64,000 nt of DNA from Candidatus Rokuibacteriota bacterium (GCA_003220435.1 QHSL01000072.1:27591-91590); one strand, 5' to 3'. Positions 34,401-43,481 are shown, counted from the stretch's first letter. Numbers and translations are program-made. The notes: generated by a model not told the origin, from the letters alone.

Positions 34401-35462
34401 TTACCTGGAATGAACCGGCGCGTGGATCGGCCTGAACACGAGCGACGAGCCCTTGGAGAACGTCCAGCCCGGCACGATCGCCGAGAACCGACCGGCCAGC
34501 CCGCCCGCGACCAGGAGCTTGATGTTGTCGGGCGTGCGGAACTTCGGGATCAGCGTGGTATCGCTCGACGGGTCGCCGAATTTCGCGAGGACGTGCTCGG
34601 GCAACCCCTCGCCCCCGTCGAGCCCCGGCCGCAGCGCGCACACCGGCCAGCGCAGGCGCTCGTGGAGCCAGCGGCGCACATCGGCCTTCTTCCAGCCGGC
34701 GTCACCGAAGACCTTCGCGTGCTCGGGCGAGAGCACGAGCAGGGTGTCCCCCCAGTGCGTCATCCGGTGATGAGAGACGACCGCCATGCTGGCCGCCAGC
34801 GTCGGCAGCAGGTGCTCGGGCGTGCGGCTGTTGTGAGCGTAGACGCCGAGCGGCGCGTCGGCGGCCAGCACCGCGACCACGCTTTGGTCCGGCGCGAATC
34901 CGTGCTCGACGGCAAGCGAGTCCCAGGGGCTCGCCTCCTCGTGCTCGCCGATGCAGTACGTGTAGCGTCCCGGGTGCGCCAGTGTCGACATGCTGACGAC
35001 GCCGGGCCGGGCGCCGCCCAGGTTGACGCAGATGAGCCGCACCGCGCGACCGATCGTCGCGTTGGCGCGCCAGCCCGGGCCGAACACCCCGGCGCCCGAG
35101 TTGATCTCGAGCTGGGCGCGGATCGGGCCGTTCACGATCACGAGCGGCGACGGGGCGTTGGTGGTCGCGGAGACGCCGTGCAGATCGAACGCCTCGTCGC
35201 AGGCAGCGTCGATCGCGGCGATGACGACCGGGAGATATTCGGGACGGCAGCCTGCCATCACGGCGTTGATCGCGATCTTCTCGACAGTCGCGCGGCCGTA
35301 GTTGGGCGGAACCAGCGCGACCAGCTCGTCGCCGGGGCGCCCCGAGGCCGCGATCGCCCGGTCGACGCGGGCGCGCGTCGGCGGGACGACCGGCAGGCCG
35401 TCGGTCACGCCACGGGCGTAGAGCTCCTCGATCGCATCGGCATCCACGTCTGGGACGGACAT
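34401..35462 (-). CDS. Conserved protein of unknown function, first gene of the selenoprotein operon
   Basis: 353 residues from ATG at 35462. It ends 9 nt before the UGSC gene, so the two are very likely partners. No named domain was recognised. Visible conserved-looking segments are GVTDGLPVVPPTRARVD near the start, VEKIAINAVMAGCRPEYLPVVIA, VSATTNAPSPLVIVNGPI and CVNLGGARPGVVSMSTLA. Late segments include SHHRMTHWGDTLLVLSPEHAKVFGDAG and a C-terminal LVAGGLAGRFSAIVPGW. Five cysteines are scattered, none as CxxC. It is probably cytoplasmic, with no signal or membrane segment. A substrate-binding partner of the selenoprotein is a guess. Confidence 0.8.
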   Translation of the reverse strand: MSVPDVDADAIEELYARGVTDGLPVVPPTRARVDRAIAASGRPGDELVALVPPNYGRATVEKIAINAVMAGCRPEYLPVVIAAIDAACDEAFDLHGVSATTNAPSPLVIVNGPIRAQLEINSGAGVFGPGWRANATIGRAVRLICVNLGGARPGVVSMSTLAHPGRYTYCIGEHEEASPWDSLAVEHGFAPDQSVVAVLAADAPLGVYAHNSRTPEHLLPTLAASMAVVSHHRMTHWGDTLLVLSPEHAKVFGDAGWKKADVRRWLHERLRWPVCALRPGLDGGEGLPEHVLAKFGDPSSDTTLIPKFRTPDNIKLLVAGGLAGRFSAIVPGWTFSKGSSLVFRPIHAPVHSR

Positions 35463-35493
35463 AGGCCAGAGGCTAACACAGCCGTCGGCAGCT

Positions 35494-35641
35494 GGATCGG
35501 ACCGGGTGTGGGCGGGGTCTGGCGACCACGCGGCACGCGCTCGCTGCTCCGCGGTGGCTGGGCTCCATCCGGGCGCGCGGCACCGAGCTGTTCCCTCGGC
35601 GGGAACGAGTCGCCAGACCCTGCCCACACCCGGTCCGATCC
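35494..35641 (+). repeat. Large hairpin repeat, family 1, copy 2
   Basis: 33-bp arms (35494-35526 and 35609-35641) pair with a single mismatch. Pairing can extend outward by about 10 more bases with a bulge. The 82-nt loop contains CACGCGGCAC, TGGGCTCCATCCGGG, GCGCGGCAC and GGGAACG, clearly the same as the loop of the copy at 24490-24655 read leftward, while the arms differ. It sits directly upstream of the selenoprotein operon start (35462), in its 5' leader or promoter region. Confidence 0.75.
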
Positions 35642-35692
35642 ACTGCCGGTTGCTGATTCTGAGTGAGCTTGACGAGGCTTGGGGCCTTCGGG

Positions 35693-36100
35693 TCAGCGGG
35701 AAGTGCTGGAACCGGCGAAGGCGGAGGTCGTCGGGCCGGCGGCGTCGATGACCGGCCCTACGTAACCGTTGCGGTGGAGGACGGCCACGAGCAGACCGAT
35801 CAGCAGCACCAGGGTCAGCACGCCGGCACCGGCGTGCCGATAGCAGCGCCGGAACCGGAGAACTCCCGCCGCGAAGATCGTGACCGCCAGCACGCTGGCG
35901 AGCGCGGGAGCGATCGCGCCCAGGCGATCGAGCCGCCACGCGACGACGCCGAGGAGCAGCAGGCCCAGCGTGCCGAGCGTGGTGAAGCCCGGCAGCACGT
36001 GGTGATACTCGGTCTCCGGCGGAAGCATGAGCATCTTCCGGCAGAGCCGCCGCTGCCGCGCCTCTTCGGGGGTCTCCGACTGCCAGAGCACGAGCCGCAT
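35693..36100 (-). CDS. Small membrane protein of unknown function
   Basis: 135 residues. After a charged, cytosolic-looking N-terminus (ETPEEARQRRLCRKMLMLPPETEYHH) there are three hydrophobic helices: about 40-58, 64-80 and 92-110. A Ser/Thr-rich tail follows. No family recognised. The start lies beside the end of a region of low coding signal; ATG at 36100 has no strong ribosome site, so the true start could be internal. Confidence 0.5.
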   Translation of the reverse strand: MRLVLWQSETPEEARQRRLCRKMLMLPPETEYHHVLPGFTTLGTLGLLLLGVVAWRLDRLGAIAPALASVLAVTIFAAGVLRFRRCYRHAGAGVLTLVLLIGLLVAVLHRNGYVGPVIDAAGPTTSAFAGSSTSR

Positions 36101-36272
36101 TTGCCCTTCAAAGCTGCAAAAGACGCACCCGACAACGGCACGTCGCCAAGTGCGCGGAATTTCGGGGGGCTGGCGGCCGACGACGTACCGGAGCGAGGTC
36201 GGGATCGACTCCGGACTGGCCGGCTGGTCAGAAACTGACGGCGGGGTTTCCGGATTTGGGCTTCGGCGGAGG

Positions 36273-36407
36273 CTATTCCTCCTCGACGGACATCAACTGC
36301 GCTGGAGGTAGGGGTTCGGAGTACGGCGCAAGACGGGACGCCACGACTTCGAGTGCCCCGAGCGTGAGCAAGAACAGCACGACCACGAACAGGATCAATC
36401 CACGCAT
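36273..36407 (-). CDS. Possible single-pass membrane peptide, 44 residues
   Basis: Read leftward, ATG at 36407 opens MRGLILFVVVLFLLTLGALE, then a short hydrophilic tail ending MSVEEE and a stop at 36273. One transmembrane helix with a Pro-containing exterior and an acidic end is a common shape for respiratory or stress micro-proteins. An upstream ATG at 36416 would add three residues. The ribosome site is weak. The rest of 36101-36272 shows no gene. Confidence 0.4.
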   Translation of the reverse strand: MRGLILFVVVLFLLTLGALEVVASRLAPYSEPLPPAQLMSVEEE

Positions 36408-36539
36408 TTGCTGCATGAGATGCGCGCTTCTCGCAAAAGGATTCTCGAAATCGTCGCTCGCGCACGCGGAGGAATCCGTGGACGCGCCGCGCGCGTCCCA
36501 AAAGTGATGAGAATGATGAAATTACGGAGGATCGGAACA

Positions 36540-36971
36540 ATGGCGAAGCGAATTCTCACGCCGATCGATGGTCGCGAACACAGCGAGGGCATCGTACCGC
36601 TCGTGGCCGCGCTGGCGCGCGGCGCCGGCGCGACGGTGCGCCTACTGCGGGTGTTCCCGGTTCCGGAGCGCGTGATGGGCATGCACGGCCAGACCATCGC
36701 GTACGTCGACCAGGAGATGGCCCGGCTGACCGCGGCGGGGCTCGACGAGCTCGCGCACGTCGAGGCCCAGCTCGACGGGGTCGACGTGGAGCGGGTGGTG
36801 CGCTTCGGGGACCCGACCGAGGAGATCCAGCTCGAGGCCGAGGCCTTCGGCGCCGACCTCATCGCGCTGGCGACGCCGACGCGCGGCCGGCTGAGCGCCG
36901 CCCTGGCGCCCGGCGTCGCCGAGCGGCTCGCCAGCCGGGCGGCGGTGCCGACGCTGGTCCTGCACGGGTGA
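36540..36971 (+). CDS. Universal stress protein (UspA family)
   Basis: 143 residues from ATG at 36540 with GGAGG 9 nt upstream. The fold begins KRILTPIDGREHSEGIVPLVAALA. It ends with the ATP-binding-like region DLIALATPTRGRLSAALAPGVAERLASRAAVPTLVLHG, where the usual G-x2-G-x9-G-S/T is only partly kept (TRGR...GVAERLASR). Cytoplasmic stress protein of unclear biochemical role. It stands alone, upstream of a repeat and tail-to-tail with phoU. Confidence 0.88.
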   Translation: MAKRILTPIDGREHSEGIVPLVAALARGAGATVRLLRVFPVPERVMGMHGQTIAYVDQEMARLTAAGLDELAHVEAQLDGVDVERVVRFGDPTEEIQLEAEAFGADLIALATPTRGRLSAALAPGVAERLASRAAVPTLVLHG

Positions 36972-36972
36972 A

Positions 36973-37093
36973 GTGCGCGCCGCAGGCCGTCGCGGGGTCG
37001 CAGTGCGAGCCGCAGGGCCGCCCGGGGTCGGGCCCCCAGGCCCGAGGCGAGCGATGCGAACAGTCCCCGCCGGCCGAGGCGCGGCTCTGAACA
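36973..37093 (+). repeat. GC-rich intergenic repeat, family 2, copy 1 (duplicated form)
   Basis: The gap between usp and phoU. It begins GTGCGCGCCGCAGGCCGTCG, a ~30-bp unit that is repeated once in tandem with changes. Two versions of a GAGGCG...GAACAG segment follow, the last reading CCCCGCCGGCCGAGGCGCGG. The same two blocks occur, without duplication, at 44414-44475, and the second block alone at 38607-38642. The block is self-complementary enough to form hairpins. Confidence 0.65.
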
Positions 37094-37099
37094 GAGGTC

Positions 37100-37756
37100 T
37101 TACGCGAGCATGTGCCTGACCATCTTGCTCTCGACCATGTAGATCACCATCTCCGCGATGTTGGTCGCGTGGTCGGCCGTGCGCTCCAGGAAGCGCGATA
37201 CGAGAATGAGCCGGATCGCGCGGGGGATGGTCTTGGGATCCTCCATCATGAAGGTCAGGAGCTCGCGGAAGATCTGCTCCTTCAGCGCGTCCACGTCGGC
37301 GTCCTCGCCGCACACCCGCCGCGCCAGCTCGGTGTCGCGGCTGACGAACGCGTCGAGGCTCTCCTTCACCATCCGCTGAGCCTTCTCGGCCATCCGCGGC
37401 AGGTCGACGTACGGCTTGAGCTGCGGCTCGCGGTTCAGCTCGATCGCCCGCTGGGCGATGTTGACGGCCTGATCGCCGATCCGCTCGAGGTCGGTGACGA
37501 TCTTCATCGCGGTGGTGATGAAGCGAAGGTCGCCGGCCGCCGGCTGGTTTAGCGCCAGCAGCTCCACGCACTTCTCGTCGATCTCCACGTCGTAGGAGTT
37601 CACCTGCCGGTCGCGGTCGATGACCTCCTGCGCCAGGTCGCCGTCGCGCTCGATGAGCGCGCGCATGACCCGGCGGATCTGGTCCTCGACCAGCCCGCCC
37701 ATGGCCAGGAGGGTCTGCTTGAGGGCGTCGAGCTCTTCGTGGAAGTGGCGCGGCAT
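37100..37756 (-). CDS. phoU: Phosphate regulon protein PhoU
   Basis: 218 residues from ATG at 37756. Two three-helix PhoU repeats with the metal-binding signatures TDLERIGDQAVNIAQ (about 90-104) and LERTADHATNIAE (about 192-204). It dampens Pho signalling and Pst uptake when phosphate is plentiful. It is the last gene of the pst operon, 11 nt after pstB. Confidence 0.95.
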   Translation of the reverse strand: MPRHFHEELDALKQTLLAMGGLVEDQIRRVMRALIERDGDLAQEVIDRDRQVNSYDVEIDEKCVELLALNQPAAGDLRFITTAMKIVTDLERIGDQAVNIAQRAIELNREPQLKPYVDLPRMAEKAQRMVKESLDAFVSRDTELARRVCGEDADVDALKEQIFRELLTFMMEDPKTIPRAIRLILVSRFLERTADHATNIAEMVIYMVESKMVRHMLA

Positions 37757-37767
37757 GACCGCCTCCC

Positions 37768-38586
37768 CTAGCCGAAGCGGCCGGTGATGTAGTCCTCGGT
37801 CCGCTTGTTGCGCGGGTTGGTGAACAACTCGCGCGTGACCCCGACCTCGATCAGCTCGCCCAGCAGCATGAAGCCGGTATAGTCCGACACCCGGGCGGCC
37901 TGCTGCATGTTGTGAGTCACGATGACGATCGTATAGCTGTTCTTCAGCTCGAGCATCAGCTCTTCGATCTTGGCGGTGGCGATCGGATCGAGGGCCGAGC
38001 AGGGCTCGTCCATCAGGAGCACGTCGGGCTCGACCGCGATCGCCCGGGCGATACAGAGCCGCTGCTGCTGCCCGCCCGAGAGCCCGAGCGCCGAGTCGTT
38101 GAGCCGGTCGTGCACCTCGTCCCACAGCGCGGCGGCGGTGAGGCTCCGCTCGACGATCCCCTCGAGGTCCGCGCGGCCGCTTACGCCGAGGATGCGGGGG
38201 CCGTACGCCACGTTCTCGAAGATCGACTTCGGGAACGGGTTCGACTTCTGGAAAACCATGCCCACGCGCTTGCGCACCTCGGTCACGTCGAGGGCGGGGT
38301 CGTAGATGTCGGTCGCCCCGATCCGGATGTTGCCGGCGATCCGGACACCGTCGATCAGGTCGTTCATCCGGTTGAGGCACCGCAGCAGCGTCGACTTGCC
38401 GCAGCCGGAGGGGCCGATGTACGCGGTCACCCGGTGCTTCGGGATCGACATGGAGACGTCCTTCAGCGCCAGCTTCTCGCCGTACCAGAGCGAGACGTGC
38501 TCGATCTCGACCATCGGCGCTTCCATGAGACCCACGGTGCTCGCCTGGGGATTCAGGTTGGCGGCGACCTGCACACTGCCGGTCAT
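37768..38586 (-). CDS. pstB: Phosphate ABC transporter ATPase
   Basis: 272 residues from ATG at 38586, with GAGGAGGG upstream. Walker [11 protein letters not shown]-loop [10 protein letters not shown] (the PstB-specific NPFPKS), signature LSGGQQQR, Walker B LLMDEP and switch His (VTHNMQQA). It powers phosphate import through PstC/PstA. The ~20-residue N-terminal extension before [13 protein letters not shown] is not essential to the fold. A later Met at the end of this extension is a possible start. Confidence 0.96.
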   Translation of the reverse strand: MTGSVQVAANLNPQASTVGLMEAPMVEIEHVSLWYGEKLALKDVSMSIPKHRVTAYIGPSGCGKSTLLRCLNRMNDLIDGVRIAGNIRIGATDIYDPALDVTEVRKRVGMVFQKSNPFPKSIFENVAYGPRILGVSGRADLEGIVERSLTAAALWDEVHDRLNDSALGLSGGQQQRLCIARAIAVEPDVLLMDEPCSALDPIATAKIEELMLELKNSYTIVIVTHNMQQAARVSDYTGFMLLGELIEVGVTRELFTNPRNKRTEDYITGRFG

Positions 38587-38606
38587 AACGCCCTCCTCTT
38601 TATTAT

Positions 38607-38642
38607 TTATAGCCCCGCCTCGGCCGGCGGGCCCCGGCTCGG
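38607..38642 (-). repeat. GC-rich intergenic repeat, family 2, copy 2 (core only)
   Basis: Between pstA and pstB. Read leftward it gives GGGGCCCGCCGGCCGAGGCG and then GGGCTATAAATAA, matching the right half of the copies at 36973 and 44414. In the operon mRNA it would form a GC-rich stem just before the pstB ribosome site. Confidence 0.55.
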
Positions 38643-38658
38643 CCTTCAGCACGCGCCA

Positions 38659-40215
38659 TTACACCGCCGACATGGCGTACTTCCGGCGGAGCCGGTTACG
38701 GGTGCTGATCGCGAACAGGTTGAGCAGGACCACGATCAGGAGCAGGAGCAGCGTGGTCACGAATACCATCGGGCGCGCCGCGTCGACGTTGGGCGACTGG
38801 AAGCCGACGTCGTAGATGTGGAAGCCGAGGTGCATGAACTTCCGCTCGAGGTGGAGAAACGGCCAGAAGCCGTCGATCGGGAGCGCCGGGGCGAGCTTGA
38901 CCACGCCCGTGATCATGAGCGGCGCGACCTCGCCGGCCGCCCTCGCCATCGCTAGGATCAGGCCGGTGAGGACCGACGGCATCACCGCGGGCAGGACCAC
39001 CCGCAGCGTGGTCTCGAGCTTGGTGGCGCCCAGCGCCAGCGACGCCTCGCGCATCCCGCGCGGGATGGCCGCGAGCCCCTCCTCGGTGGCCACGATCACC
39101 ACCGGCACGGTCAGGAGCGCCAGGGTCAGGGAGGCCCAGAGGATCCCGCCGGTGCCGAACGTCGGTGTGGGTAGCGCCTCCGAGAAGAAGAGCCGGTCGA
39201 TCGAGCCGCCGACCAGGTAGATGAAGAAGCCGACGCCGAACACGCCGAAGACGATCGACGGCACGCCCGCGAGATTGTTCACGGCGATCCGCACCGCGCT
39301 CACGAACGTCCCCTGCCGCGCGTACTCGCGCAGGTAGAACGCCGCCAGCACGCCCAGCGGCGTGACCATGACCGACATGATCATGACCATCATGACCGTG
39401 CCGAAGATCGCCGGAAAAACGCCGCCCTCGGTGTTCGACTCGCGCGGATCGTTCGACACGAACTCCCACACCCGGCCAACGTAGTAAACGCCCTTTGCAG
39501 CAAAGCTCATCATGTTGGGCGTCTCCACCCCGAGGACCTGGATGAGCGGCAGCTCCTTCTCCTTGCCCCCGTCCGCAGCGACCACGACCGTCGCGGTCTG
39601 GCGGGCTCGGAGCTCCGCCAGCTTCGCCGCACGCTCCTGGTACCTCTTCTGGCCCTCGAGCCGTCGCAGCGCGAGGCGAATGCCTTCCTGCGCGTGGTTG
39701 ATCGCGCCGACCTCGCCCTTCTCGATCGCCCGGATCTCGCGCCGCGCCCTCGCCGCGTCCGGTAGGCGCCGCGCGAGCTCGGCGGCGCCCTGTGCCGGCC
39801 CCGTCGCCACTGCGCGCCCAGCCTCGCGCACTTCCTTGATCGTGCCGATCAGGAGCCCCCACTCCGTGCGCTCCATCACGACCACGTCGGTCGGGTACTC
39901 CCGCCGGACGATCGAGGTCTCGTCCACCCACTGGAAGTCGGCGCCGTAGAGGTCGCGGTTGGCGACCTTGATCTTGACCCGGTGCTGTCCGGCCTCGCCC
40001 GGGATCGCCTCACGCTCGACCAGCGGTCCGGTGAGCGTCTTGCCATCGGTGAGCGTGAGCCGTACGACGTCCTGCGGCCAGAAGAGGCCGAAGCCGTTGA
40101 CCACGATGAGCCCGAGGAACCCGGCGACGAGCAACAGCGCGAGCGCCAGCGCCCCACCGGTCAGCCAGATGAAAGGCTCGCCGCCGCGCCAGAGGTGCCG
40201 CGCCGCCGGGCTCAC
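38659..40215 (-). CDS. pstA: Phosphate ABC transporter permease PstA, long form
   Basis: 518 residues, far longer than the classic ~290. GTG at 40215 overlaps the pstC stop by 4 nt. TM1 is near 15-40. Then comes a ~200-residue hydrophilic insertion (about 40-240), with TLTDGKTLTGPLVEREAIPG, coiled-coil-like Ala/Arg/Glu helices and ETPNMMSFAAKGVYYVGRVW. The permease core follows with five helices and the ABC-contact EAA loop EASLALGATKLETTLRVVLPA. The insertion probably sits in the periplasm. Extended Pst permeases occur in some Gammaproteobacteria as well. Confidence 0.93.
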   Translation of the reverse strand: MSPAARHLWRGGEPFIWLTGGALALALLLVAGFLGLIVVNGFGLFWPQDVVRLTLTDGKTLTGPLVEREAIPGEAGQHRVKIKVANRDLYGADFQWVDETSIVRREYPTDVVVMERTEWGLLIGTIKEVREAGRAVATGPAQGAAELARRLPDAARARREIRAIEKGEVGAINHAQEGIRLALRRLEGQKRYQERAAKLAELRARQTATVVVAADGGKEKELPLIQVLGVETPNMMSFAAKGVYYVGRVWEFVSNDPRESNTEGGVFPAIFGTVMMVMIMSVMVTPLGVLAAFYLREYARQGTFVSAVRIAVNNLAGVPSIVFGVFGVGFFIYLVGGSIDRLFFSEALPTPTFGTGGILWASLTLALLTVPVVIVATEEGLAAIPRGMREASLALGATKLETTLRVVLPAVMPSVLTGLILAMARAAGEVAPLMITGVVKLAPALPIDGFWPFLHLERKFMHLGFHIYDVGFQSPNVDAARPMVFVTTLLLLLIVVLLNLFAISTRNRLRRKYAMSAV

Positions 40216-42503
40216 AGGTAGCGGAACTTCCGGCGCAGCTTGAGCCGCACCACTTCGGCCACGGTATTCACCGCGAAGGTGAGGCAGAAGAGGAGGAACG
40301 CCGCCAGGAACAGGACCCGAAAGAGCGTCCCACCCTCGGGGGCTTCGGGCAGCTCCACCGCGATGTTGGCGGAGAGCGCGCGGAAGCCGTTGAAGATGGA
40401 CCAGTCCATGACCGGCGTGTTGCCGGTCGCCATCAGCACGATCATCGTCTCGCCGACGGCGCGGCCGAAGCCGATCATCATCGCGGAGAAGATGCCGGGG
40501 CTCGCGGTCGGCAAGACGATCCGAGTAGCGGTCTGCCAGCGCGTCGCCCCCAGGGCCAGCGAGCCCGCCCGCAAGTGCTGCGGCACGTTCGCGAGCGAGT
40601 CTTCGGCGATGGTGAAGATGATCGGGATCACCGCGAAGCCCATGGCGATCCCGACGACCATCGAGTTCCGCTGGTCGTACGTGAGCCCGAGCGCCGACAG
40701 GAGCCAGCCGCGATAGCTCCCGGCCAGGAGGGTTTGCTCGACCAGGCCGCCCAGGGCCAGGGCGAGCCACACGCCGACCAGCACCACCGGCACGAGGAGC
40801 GCCAGCTCCATCCCCGGCCGGACCCGACCCCGGATCGCGCTGGGCACGATGCGCCAGAGGGCGAATACGGCCAGGATGCACGGAGCCACGACGAAGGGCA
40901 CCAGGAAGAGGCCCGGTACGACGCGCTCGACCATGGGGGCGAGCCACAGGCCGGCGAGGAAACCGAGCACGACGCTCGGGAGCGCCGCCATGATCTCGAC
41001 GACCGGCTTCACGTACGCCTTGATGTTCGGATGCATGAACTCGCTGACGTAGACGGCGGCCAGGAGGGCGAGCGGCACCGCGAACAGCAGCGCGTAGAAC
41101 GTCCCCTTGAGCGTGCCGTAGATCAGCGGCGTCAGGCTGAACTTCGCTTCGAAGTCGTCGGTGCCACCCGTCGACTGCCACACCCAGGCGGGCTCGGAGT
41201 ACCCCTCGTACCACACCTTGCCGAAGACGGTCTTCAGCGTGACCTCGGGATGCGGATTGTCGACTCGCCACTGTGTGAGCAGACCGTCGCGGTCCGCCGC
41301 GAGGAGCCCGTCGGACTTCGGCGCGACGACGACCGACTGGAGCGGCTGGCCCGCGGCGACTTTCATCGACAGCAGCGTCCGGCCGGAGGTGCCGTAGTGC
41401 ACGTGGATCTGGCCCGACGCGTCCGCCGTCGCGAAGCCCTTGTCGCGCTTGGAGCCGTTCACGGCGACGACCGGTCCGTGGTGCCCCTGGAACGTGTACA
41501 CGCGCGTGAGGCGCCGCTCGCCGCCGGAAGGCGGAGGCACCACCTGCCACGTCGAGACGCCGCCGGCACCGTCGCCGACGACGAGCGTCCGGTCCCCGAT
41601 GAGAAACCCGAGCGTGGTCACCGGCGCGCCGGGCGCGCTGGCCACGTCCACCGCTTCGAGCCGCTGCGGGCGCTGCGCCTCGCGCACGTCGTACCGGATG
41701 ACCTGTCCGTGAGACGTCCCGATGAACAGATCCTCGCCGCGCCCGTCGAGCCGGAGCGCGGTGATCTCGCCGTCGAGCCCGACCGTCGCCGGCGTGATCG
41801 ATTCTTCCTTGCGGCTGCCGCCGATCAGCGCTTTCTTCTCGACGACCGAGTGGACGAGCAGATCGGTCGGACCGACCTGGGCTACCGTGAGCGGACCGGA
41901 GGCGGATGCGATGCTCGCCAGGCGCAGGATCGGGCGCTTCCGCTCGGGATCGAGCCGCGCGGCCTCACCGAACTCGGGCTTCGGCGCCACCGCGCGGCCG
42001 CCGCCGTGGAAGGTCACCTCGAACTTCAGGTCGAGCGGGATCACCCGCCCGTCGGATGTCCCGACGGCGAGAGGTCCCTTACCGAGCGCGGCGACGGCGG
42101 TGACCTCGGCCCCGTTGAGATCTGGCACCGGCACCGCTGCCAGTGCCCTCCGTCCGTCGAGCGCGTAAAGCGCCAGCGCGCCGCTTCGGGTGACTGCGTA
42201 CGCGACCTCCCGGTACTCGTCGACGCCGACCGAATCGCCGGGAGCGAGCGTCGACGCGAGGGGGGGCTGGTATCGGCCAACCAGATCGGCCGTCGGCTTC
42301 TTGAACAGCGGATAGACCTCGCCGACGATGACCAGCAAGATCGCCAGGATCGAGGCGATGATGACGATGCCGCCGAGGACGACGAGCCGGCAGGCGAGAC
42401 GATCGATCAGGATGCGCCGGCTCGCGCGAGCCCGGCTCGCGACGAGTGGGCGAGCCGGCGGTGCCGGCTCGCCCGTTCTCAGCGTCTCGACAGTGGTGGC
42501 CAC
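40212..42503 (-). CDS. pstC: Phosphate ABC transporter permease PstC with beta-propeller-like insertion
   Basis: 763 residues, more than twice the classic size. TM1 is at about 36-62. Residues ~65-455 form a WD40-like region: repeated GxPLAVGTSDGRV, LFIGTSHGQVIRYD, TLVVGDGAGGVSTW and ATADASGQIHVH blades. The C-terminal permease core (about 465-763) has EAA loop AGSLALGATRWQTATRIVLPT. GTG at 42503 directly follows the pstS stop. The propeller is between TM1 and TM2 and so periplasmic, perhaps docking PstS. Confidence 0.93.
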   Translation of the reverse strand: MATTVETLRTGEPAPPARPLVASRARASRRILIDRLACRLVVLGGIVIIASILAILLVIVGEVYPLFKKPTADLVGRYQPPLASTLAPGDSVGVDEYREVAYAVTRSGALALYALDGRRALAAVPVPDLNGAEVTAVAALGKGPLAVGTSDGRVIPLDLKFEVTFHGGGRAVAPKPEFGEAARLDPERKRPILRLASIASASGPLTVAQVGPTDLLVHSVVEKKALIGGSRKEESITPATVGLDGEITALRLDGRGEDLFIGTSHGQVIRYDVREAQRPQRLEAVDVASAPGAPVTTLGFLIGDRTLVVGDGAGGVSTWQVVPPPSGGERRLTRVYTFQGHHGPVVAVNGSKRDKGFATADASGQIHVHYGTSGRTLLSMKVAAGQPLQSVVVAPKSDGLLAADRDGLLTQWRVDNPHPEVTLKTVFGKVWYEGYSEPAWVWQSTGGTDDFEAKFSLTPLIYGTLKGTFYALLFAVPLALLAAVYVSEFMHPNIKAYVKPVVEIMAALPSVVLGFLAGLWLAPMVERVVPGLFLVPFVVAPCILAVFALWRIVPSAIRGRVRPGMELALLVPVVLVGVWLALALGGLVEQTLLAGSYRGWLLSALGLTYDQRNSMVVGIAMGFAVIPIIFTIAEDSLANVPQHLRAGSLALGATRWQTATRIVLPTASPGIFSAMMIGFGRAVGETMIVLMATGNTPVMDWSIFNGFRALSANIAVELPEAPEGGTLFRVLFLAAFLLFCLTFAVNTVAEVVRLKLRRKFRYL

Positions 42504-43481
42504 CTATTCGATCTTGCCCAGCTCTTCCTTCACGATCGAGGCCGGAATCGGGAAGTACCCGTCCTTGACGACCACTTCCTGTCCCTCCTTGGAGAGGACG
42601 AGCTTCACGAACTCACGGGTCAACGGGTCGAGCGCCTTGCCCGGCGCCTTGTTGACGTAGACGTAGAGGAAGCGCGCCAGCGGGTAGCTCCCGGAGTAGG
42701 CGTTGTCCGGATCGGCCTCGTAGCACTTGCCGCCTTCCTTCTCGGCGAGCGGCACGGCCCGCACGCCCGCGGTCGCGTAGCCGATGCCGCTATAGCCCGT
42801 GGCGAAGCGGTCGACCGTCACGCCTTGGACCACGGAGGCGGATCCCGGCTGCTCCTTCACCTCGTCCTTGTAGTCCCCGTTCTTGAGCGTGTGCTCCTTG
42901 AAGAAGCCGTAGGTGCCGGAGGCCGAGTTGCGGCCGTAGAGGCTGATGGGCCGCGACGCCCACTCGCCCGTGAGGCCGAGTTGCCCCCAGGTCTTCACGT
43001 CCTCCTTGTAGCCCCCGCGCCGGGACTTGGAGAACATCGCGTCGCCCTGGGCGAGCGTGAGGCACTTGATCGGGTTGTCCTTGTTGACGAACACCGCCAG
43101 CGCGTCCACCGAGCTCCGCACCGCGAGCGGCTTGTAGCCGTACTTCTTCTCGAACTGGTCGACCTCGGTTCCCTTCATCGCCCGCGACATAGGGCCGAGC
43201 TGCGCGGTGCCGGCGATCAGCGCCGGGGGCGCGGTCGACGAGCCCTTGCCCTCGATCTGGATCTTCGCGTTCGGGTAGAACCTGTTGAAGCTCTCGGCCC
43301 AGAGCGTCATCAGGTTGTTCAGCGTGTCCGAGCCAATGCTGCTCAGGTTGCCGCTCACCCCGCTCACGGGCTTGTAGGCCGGCAGCGCGGGATCGACCTT
43401 CGGGGGGGTGGAGGCGTACACGAGCGTCGCCCCGGTCAGTAGGACCGCGGCCACCATCGCCAAACGTCTCGTGGCTCTCAT
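42504..43481 (-). CDS. pstS: Phosphate-binding protein PstS
   Basis: 325 residues from ATG at 43481 with AAAGGAGA 9 nt upstream. Signal peptide ends around VYAS. Phosphate-binding loops are visible: GSDTLNNLM near the N-terminus, the [13 protein letters not shown] and GPMSRAM segments and [11 protein letters not shown] in the middle. It delivers periplasmic phosphate to PstCA. First structural gene of the pst operon. Confidence 0.95.
   Translation of the reverse strand: MRATRRLAMVAAVLLTGATLVYASTPPKVDPALPAYKPVSGVSGNLSSIGSDTLNNLMTLWAESFNRFYPNAKIQIEGKGSSTAPPALIAGTAQLGPMSRAMKGTEVDQFEKKYGYKPLAVRSSVDALAVFVNKDNPIKCLTLAQGDAMFSKSRRGGYKEDVKTWGQLGLTGEWASRPISLYGRNSASGTYGFFKEHTLKNGDYKDEVKEQPGSASVVQGVTVDRFATGYSGIGYATAGVRAVPLAEKEGGKCYEADPDNAYSGSYPLARFLYVYVNKAPGKALDPLTREFVKLVLSKEGQEVVVKDGYFPIPASIVKEELGKIE

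Noticed and set aside
34401..35939. A 512-residue version of the unknown operon protein starting at 35939
   Set aside because: The extra N-terminus reads through the large inverted repeat and has low-quality, Arg/Pro-rich sequence. ATG at 35462 gives a normal start.
40575..43442. A 955-codon open frame on the plus strand across pstC and pstS
   Set aside because: It is antisense to clear transporter genes and rich in Arg, His, Asp and Pro, the usual product of high-GC third positions.
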